From: CAYPOY01 sp964412395 | GTDB lineage: Bacteria; Chloroflexota; Anaerolineae; B4-G1 | Assembly: GCA_964412395.1 (NCBI GenBank) | Contig: CAYPOY010000214.1 | Span: forward strand, 1-9,130 | Length of the DNA stretch: 9,130 nt | Reading direction: 5' to 3' | Part shown: piece by piece, positions 5,875-9,130 of the stretch | Layout: each line of letters opens with the position of its first letter | Numbering within the stretch: position 1 is the stretch's first letter | Translations under genes and position numbers: made by a program | Notes under the pieces: generated by a model | What the model saw: only the letters and a program-made list of their open reading frames with translations | What the model was told of the DNA's origin: nothing | Databases searched by the model: none

Positions 5875-6204
5875 CTACGCTATCTCGTTCTCACAGATTT
5901 GCTGCTCGATCTCGTCCCGGTGTGAGCGGAAATAAGCCCAGGCGTTGGCCAGGTCCTCAGCGCGCAGTGTCGGATAGCACCGCAACAAGTCCGCTTCGCT
6001 AGTTCCCAGCCGCCTGGCTTGTACTAACACCCAAACTGGAATTCGGGTGCGAACGATGCACGGTTCGCCACCACAGACACCAGGAATGCTATCAATGCCC
6101 GGAAAGGCATCGCCCAGATCCCGCACCACCCATTGATGCAACTGAGCCTTTTCTGCCTGCGTCATGGTGGACAGCAGACCTTCAATCTCTTGGAATGCAC
6201 CCAT
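5875..6204 (-). CDS. DUF433 antitoxin
   Basis: A 109-residue protein starting at ATG 6204-6202, with GAGGGTG seven bases upstream as ribosome binding site. The N-terminal 35 residues are helical and charged. Then comes the DUF433 core: a hydrophobic strand, Gly-Val-Cys-Gly-Gly-Glu-Pro-Cys-Ile, RTRIPVWVLVQARRLG, a helix with Asp-Leu-Leu-x2-Tyr-Pro-Thr-Leu, and AWAYFRSHRDEI. DUF433 is a small winged-helix-like DNA-binding domain found as the antitoxin partner of DUF5615 PIN-like toxins. It would neutralise the toxin and repress its own promoter upstream of 6204. The gene is intact and precedes the toxin by three bases (TAG, AAC, ATG), the usual order. With the toxin broken, the antitoxin may be kept by chance or act on a relative elsewhere. 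Confidence 0.85.
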   Translation of the reverse strand: MGAFQEIEGLLSTMTQAEKAQLHQWVVRDLGDAFPGIDSIPGVCGGEPCIVRTRIPVWVLVQARRLGTSEADLLRCYPTLRAEDLANAWAYFRSHRDEIEQQICENEIA

Positions 6205-6511
6205 CGTTTATCACCCTCTACAAGTAGGGACACCTGGACACCCCGTCAGAGACCGGCCACAGCAGGGAGAGCGCCCTTAGACTGTGTCTTATGGGAAGAG
6301 TCAAGTCCACCTCGTTCACTCCGAGAGTCTCGCCCCGTTCTACCCGATAAGCGGCGATTATCTTTACCACGTCAACACAGTAACACAGTTAAAGATGGTT
6401 TCCTCCTCAGTGCTCTTTGATTATACCCCATCTCGCCCTAAAATCAACCGTCTGGCCGGCGAGGTTTCACGCGTTGGCCCGCACGGGCGGGCAGGGCGAG
6501 CGTGAGGGTAA
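6205..6511. other. Intergenic region without a gene
   Basis: No supported gene was found on either strand. The stretch should hold the antitoxin promoter on the minus strand, but I could not pick out a good -35/-10 pair. Small repeats are visible: an 8-bp tandem AACACAGT (6374-6381, 6382-6389) flanked by ATCTTTA (6360-6366) and TAAAGAT (6390-6396), and a GCCCG-CA-CGGGC palindrome (6477-6488). Confidence 0.4.
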
Positions 6512-6577
6512 CACCAGGCAGGCGGTCAGGACAAACGGGCTTTGTGTATTGTACTTACCGTTACTTCGAGCGCTACG

Positions 6578-6892
6578 ATGAAGAGATTGACCCTTTGGCA
6601 GATCGAAGCCGATGAGAAGCGTCACCCATTGCCCCTAGTTGAGCGACAAGCCCAACAGGTTCTGTGGGAAGAAAGCCTGGATGAAGCGGTCCCTCCGTTG
6701 GGAGAGAAGCAACTCTGGGAAACCTGGGATGCCTGGAGCGCGGTGTTGAGTCGCTCGTGGCGTGGCAGCATGTTGGCCGAGTGTGTGAACGGCCTGCTGC
6801 GGCCCATCCAGGATGGGCGCAAGCACACTGACCAGGGATGCCTGGAGTTGTTTCGCCTTCTGCACAATGTCCGCCCTTTATCCCTTCGCTGA
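6578..6892 (+). pseudogene. Transposase C-terminal remnant
   Basis: The frame is open from 6512, and the recognisable part begins near ATG 6578, which has no ribosome binding site. The peptide ends in a typical transposase C-terminus: a helix with LWETWDAWSAVLSRSWRG, then SMLAECVNGLLRP, DGRKHTDQGCLELFRLLHN and VRP. The ECVN-x-LLRP segment corresponds to the acidic third-residue region of a DDE transposase, with the Glu near 6782. It matches a group I recall, where the Glu follows Ser-Leu-Ala and the protein continues with about 30 more residues after HNVRPF. Here it breaks into LSLR and a stop, and the first two thirds of the protein are missing. It could be the other end of the same kind of element as the coiled-coil remnant at 3848-4180. 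Confidence 0.65.
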
Positions 6893-7020
6893 ACAGCAAC
6901 GCACGGCATTGCCCCTCCAGACAAGAGCTACCTGGCGAGAGGTGGCAGACCGCATCGGACGGGCGCTAGCGTATGAAAGGAGTCAGCCGGAAAGCTCTCA
7001 TCAATTGATCGCCTCCGCCA

Positions 7021-7044
7021 GCAAGTGCAAGCACCTTGACTTGC
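7021..7044 (-). terminator. Hairpin downstream of the SDR gene
   Basis: GCAAGT (7021-7026) pairs with ACTTGC (7039-7044), and CAAG (7028-7031) with CTTG (7035-7038), giving a ten-pair stem with one bulged G and a three-base loop. On the minus strand it begins 16 bases after the SDR stop codon. No T run follows it in that direction, so efficient intrinsic termination is doubtful. Confidence 0.35.
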
Positions 7045-7060
7045 AAACTCCGCCCCTTCA

Positions 7061-7930
7061 CTATGCCAGTGCTTTTTCAATAGCCTCCTCCAGCAACTTT
7101 AGGAATCGTGGGAATAAAGTCTGTTGGTAATCAAGCAAAGCCTGGGGTTCAGCAGTGTCGTACCAGTCGCACCAACCCGGGCTATCGCGATAACTGGCTT
7201 CCTCGATCGGCACATCCAGGAGCCGGAAGACTTTCTCGACGTATTCATAACCCAGCATCTGCCAGCTCTTGCCACCAGCTATGTTAAATATCTTGTTTGT
7301 CGCTTCCTCGCGTTGCACTGAAGCTAAAAGTGCCTTGATTACGTCGGCCCGGTTAACGAATTCCATTCTCTGGTTGCGCATAAAGGGCCAAGGCTCGGGT
7401 GGATCGAGAAGAGCGGGAATGACGATCCCGGAGATCCTTAGGATGGTATAAGGTACCCCGGAAGCAAGGATGAGCCGCTCGCCCTCGATCTTGCTCTCCC
7501 CGTAGATATCAATGGCACTCTGGGGATGGTTGACCCGAACGGGTGGTTCCTCGGCTGTTGTGTCGCCATAGGTGGCAACAGAGGTAGAGAAGATTATGCG
7601 AGCTTGACCGCCTTCCCCCTTAATGGCTTCCACCAGGTTCCTAGTGCCACCCACGTTGACCGCGAAGGTTTTCTCTCGGTTTCTCTCGCTGGCCGGGGGC
7701 AATAGAGCCGCCAGGTGCAGGATGGTGTCCATGCCCTGAACTGCCGCCCGTACCGTGTCTACGTCGGTGATGTCACCCTTGACGATTTCCACGCCTTCGA
7801 GGCCCTCTAGCGCGCTGAAATCGCATATCGGCAGATCAAAGACCCGCACTTGATCCCCTTGTCTGACAAGAGCACTGGTTAATTCCCTCCCTACACTACC
7901 AGCGCCACCTGTGATGAGAACCCTCTTCAT
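7061..7930 (-). CDS. NAD(P)-dependent extended SDR epimerase/dehydrogenase
   Basis: The start is ATG 7930-7928, because AAGGAGG lies nine bases upstream; the longer frame to 8020 has no such signal. The 289-residue protein has a Rossmann fold: MKRVLITGGAGSVG with the TGxxGxxG nucleotide loop (residues 7-14), Asp32 at the end of strand two (typical of NAD preference), GDITD at 52-56 and LHLAAL at 71-76. The catalytic residues are Ser115-Thr-Ser117 and Tyr143-x3-Lys147 (YGESK). The C-terminal part (about 165-289) is the substrate-binding domain of the extended family, including FVNRADVIKAL and the FNIAGGKSW block. Such enzymes oxidise or epimerise sugar nucleotides or other hydroxyl compounds; the exact substrate cannot be told. 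It follows the transporter gene on the same strand, so the pair may import and transform one compound. It appears intact. Confidence 0.88.
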   Translation of the reverse strand: MKRVLITGGAGSVGRELTSALVRQGDQVRVFDLPICDFSALEGLEGVEIVKGDITDVDTVRAAVQGMDTILHLAALLPPASERNREKTFAVNVGGTRNLVEAIKGEGGQARIIFSTSVATYGDTTAEEPPVRVNHPQSAIDIYGESKIEGERLILASGVPYTILRISGIVIPALLDPPEPWPFMRNQRMEFVNRADVIKALLASVQREEATNKIFNIAGGKSWQMLGYEYVEKVFRLLDVPIEEASYRDSPGWCDWYDTAEPQALLDYQQTLFPRFLKLLEEAIEKALA

Positions 7931-7939
7931 GGATTTATG

Positions 7940-7946
7940 CCTCCTT
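7940..7946 (-). promoter_or_regulatory. Consensus Shine-Dalgarno fixing the SDR start
   Basis: AAGGAGG on the minus strand lies nine bases before ATG 7930. It is the strongest ribosome binding site in the window and rules out the 30-codon longer start at 8020. Confidence 0.8.
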
Positions 7947-7960
7947 GATATAAGTAGATT

Positions 7961-7991
7961 CGGGGCAGTGCCCCGTCCTCGCTGACGGGGC
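7961..7991 (-). promoter_or_regulatory. Overlapping competing hairpins in the SDR leader
   Basis: Read on the minus strand, GCCCCGTC (7991-7984) pairs with GACGGGGC (7977-7970) around six bases. Alternatively, CGGGGC (7975-7970) pairs with GCCCCG (7966-7961) around three bases. The middle segment is shared, so the two stems exclude each other. They lie between the transporter stop and the SDR ribosome binding site. No T run follows, so this is not a clear terminator. Confidence 0.4.
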
Positions 7992-8026
7992 CGCGAGGCT
8001 GGCCCATCCGGCTTGTGCATTATTTG

Positions 8027-9130
8027 TCATTGATCATTGGTCATTTTGCTTGCGGCTTTGGCCCTCGCCCTGGGTCCCGTCTCGGGCAGCATTATCGTGC
8101 AGACGCTCAGCAGTAGCGGGGTAACGCAAAGCAACGCCAGCGTCTTATACATACCCAACGACTTGATCATGATACCGGCAAGCTGGACACCAAGCGCAGC
8201 ACCCGCGTTTATGATGGCCAAGATGACCCCAATGCCAACGGCGGTCTCCTGAGGACTGATCCCCTTCAGTTCGTACGGGATGGTAAAGACCACAGGCCAA
8301 AAGATAAAGATCCCAAAGCCAACGATAAAGGCGATGGCGGTCAGGATACCCACCGAACTGAACTGCAACATGGCAAAGCAGGCCACAGGAAGGAGCAGAC
8401 CCGCGATGAAAGGTTGGGGCCTGCGCAGTCCAATCTTGTCGGAGAGGACCCCGGCGACGGACGAGGCGATCATCGAGCCAACGGCCACCACGCTCATGAC
8501 CGGGCCGCACTCTGTGAGGGCCAGGCCCCTCTCCTCAATGGCATACGTCGGCCAAAAGGTCAGGAAGGCCACATAGACGATGGTCGCACCCATGATGCCG
8601 ACACCGAGCAGGATGAACTCTTTTCGCTTCAGCGCCGCCCCTATGGGAGACCCCGCCTCCGCCTGGGCCGCCATCCTGGCCTCGTATTCCGGCGTCCGGT
8701 TCTCCCTGGCCAGCAGGAACCACGCAACCACAACAGGAATCATGGCGGCAGCCGTGATGTAGTAGACACCCCGCCAACTGCCAAAGTTGGCCATCAGAAT
8801 CGGCACTCCCGCCAGGGCGACGATCTGCCCGGCGCTGACCATGCCCAGCCGGATCCCATTGATCGTGCCCATCTGGTCGAGCGAGAACCACTGGTTTTGG
8901 ATCAGCACGATAACGGCCAACATGGACATGCTGATCAGCATCCCAACACCGCGTGCGACCAGGAGTACCGGGTAGCTGGGCGCCAATCCGTTAGCCAGGT
9001 AGGCCAAACCCATCCCAGCGATGAACAGGCCCATGACCAGCTTGGAAGGGAACCTGGTGACCCAGGCATTCAGAGGGATCGAGAATAGGGCCGTCAGGGT
9101 TCCCCCAATGGCGCGGAGGGTTCCAGCCTG
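8027..9130 (-). CDS. Major facilitator superfamily transporter (N-terminus cut by right edge)
   Basis: The frame is open through base 9130, so ATG 9034 is internal and the gene continues beyond the window. The visible 367 residues start inside the first membrane helices (the segment GGTLTALFSIPLNAWVTRF, with the loop between helices 2 and 3). The remaining helices follow, with a central cytoplasmic loop rich in Glu, Ala and Arg (TPEYEARMAAQAEAGSP) dividing the two six-helix halves. The repeat of the loop 2-3 motif in the second half is seen as GVLSDKIGLRRP. The tail, RARAKAASKMTNDQ, is basic and cytoplasmic. A proton-coupled or exchange transporter of a small solute is likely; the substrate is not evident. 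The stop is TGA 8029-8027, 96 bases before the SDR start. Confidence 0.88.
   Translation of the reverse strand, partial: QAGTLRAIGGTLTALFSIPLNAWVTRFPSKLVMGLFIAGMGLAYLANGLAPSYPVLLVARGVGMLISMSMLAVIVLIQNQWFSLDQMGTINGIRLGMVSAGQIVALAGVPILMANFGSWRGVYYITAAAMIPVVVAWFLLARENRTPEYEARMAAQAEAGSPIGAALKRKEFILLGVGIMGATIVYVAFLTFWPTYAIEERGLALTECGPVMSVVAVGSMIASSVAGVLSDKIGLRRPQPFIAGLLLPVACFAMLQFSSVGILTAIAFIVGFGIFIFWPVVFTIPYELKGISPQETAVGIGVILAIINAGAALGVQLAGIMIKSLGMYKTLALLCVTPLLLSVCTIMLPETGPRARAKAASKMTNDQ

Noticed and set aside
6284..6505. 73-residue plus-strand frame in the intergenic region
   Set aside because: No ribosome binding site, no motif, and composition not convincing.
6502..6612. Frame reading FVYCTYRYFERYDEEIDPL before the transposase remnant
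   Set aside because: It looks protein-like but is short, unrecognised, has no ribosome binding site and overlaps the transposase remnant.
7931..8020. N-terminal extension of the SDR protein
   Set aside because: A consensus Shine-Dalgarno and the Rossmann start MKRVLITGG place the start at 7930; the extension covers the hairpin leader.
8414..9088. 224-residue plus-strand frame opposite the transporter
   Set aside because: His/Asp/Gln-rich antisense shadow of a membrane-protein gene; the minus-strand frame has clear MFS features.
1..9130. CRISPR array, tRNA, rRNA or a defence operon
   Set aside because: No regularly spaced repeats, cloverleaf or rRNA-like sequence, or recognised defence genes beyond the toxin-antitoxin pair were seen.

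Overview
The window is about 57% GC (my estimate) and reads as an accessory region of a bacterial chromosome dense in mobile-element debris. The best guess for the organism is a member of the Chloroflexota or a similar environmental bacterium. That guess rests on remembered resemblance of several proteins (the SWIM/TPR-type fragment, the DUF433/DUF5615 pair, the transposase types) and on no search.

Layout from left to right: the C-terminal part of an IS4-type transposase runs in from the left edge (2-757), followed by a strong hairpin. Next is a headless fragment resembling the C-terminal part of SWIM zinc-finger/helical-repeat proteins (about 962-1294). A small Cys-rich protein follows (1413-1619), then a TPR protein (1957-2880) whose real start probably lies at 1896, behind a +1 frameshift in a run of six C. 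Next is a DNA polymerase IV (dinB) gene broken twice: by an in-frame amber codon at codon 38, and by loss of its C-terminal domain where it runs into the coiled-coil N-terminal part of another transposase (3848-4180). A 136-bp element with terminal inverted repeats (4189-4324) lies just before a promoter and an intact DUF457/YdjM-like membrane hydrolase gene (4455-5507), which carries an in-frame palindromic C/G-rich insert.

On the minus strand come a DUF433 antitoxin (5875-6204) and a PIN-like DUF5615 toxin (5531-5871). They form a type II toxin-antitoxin pair whose toxin is frameshifted. A transposase C-terminal remnant sits at 6578-6892 on the plus strand. Finally, a minus-strand pair enters from the right edge: a major facilitator transporter (8027 to beyond 9130) followed by an NAD-dependent extended SDR epimerase/dehydrogenase (7061-7930), separated by a leader able to form competing hairpins.

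The common theme is decay. At least three host genes (dinB, toxin, TPR gene) carry apparent frame lesions, and at least three different transposase pieces are present. I found no convincing new defence or biosynthetic system. The points most worth checking are the doubly broken dinB, the frameshifted TPR start with its micro-ORF and C run, the palindrome inserted inside the DUF457 gene, and the small TIR-bounded element. If the sequence is a metagenome assembly, single-base errors are a serious alternative for the two frameshifts.
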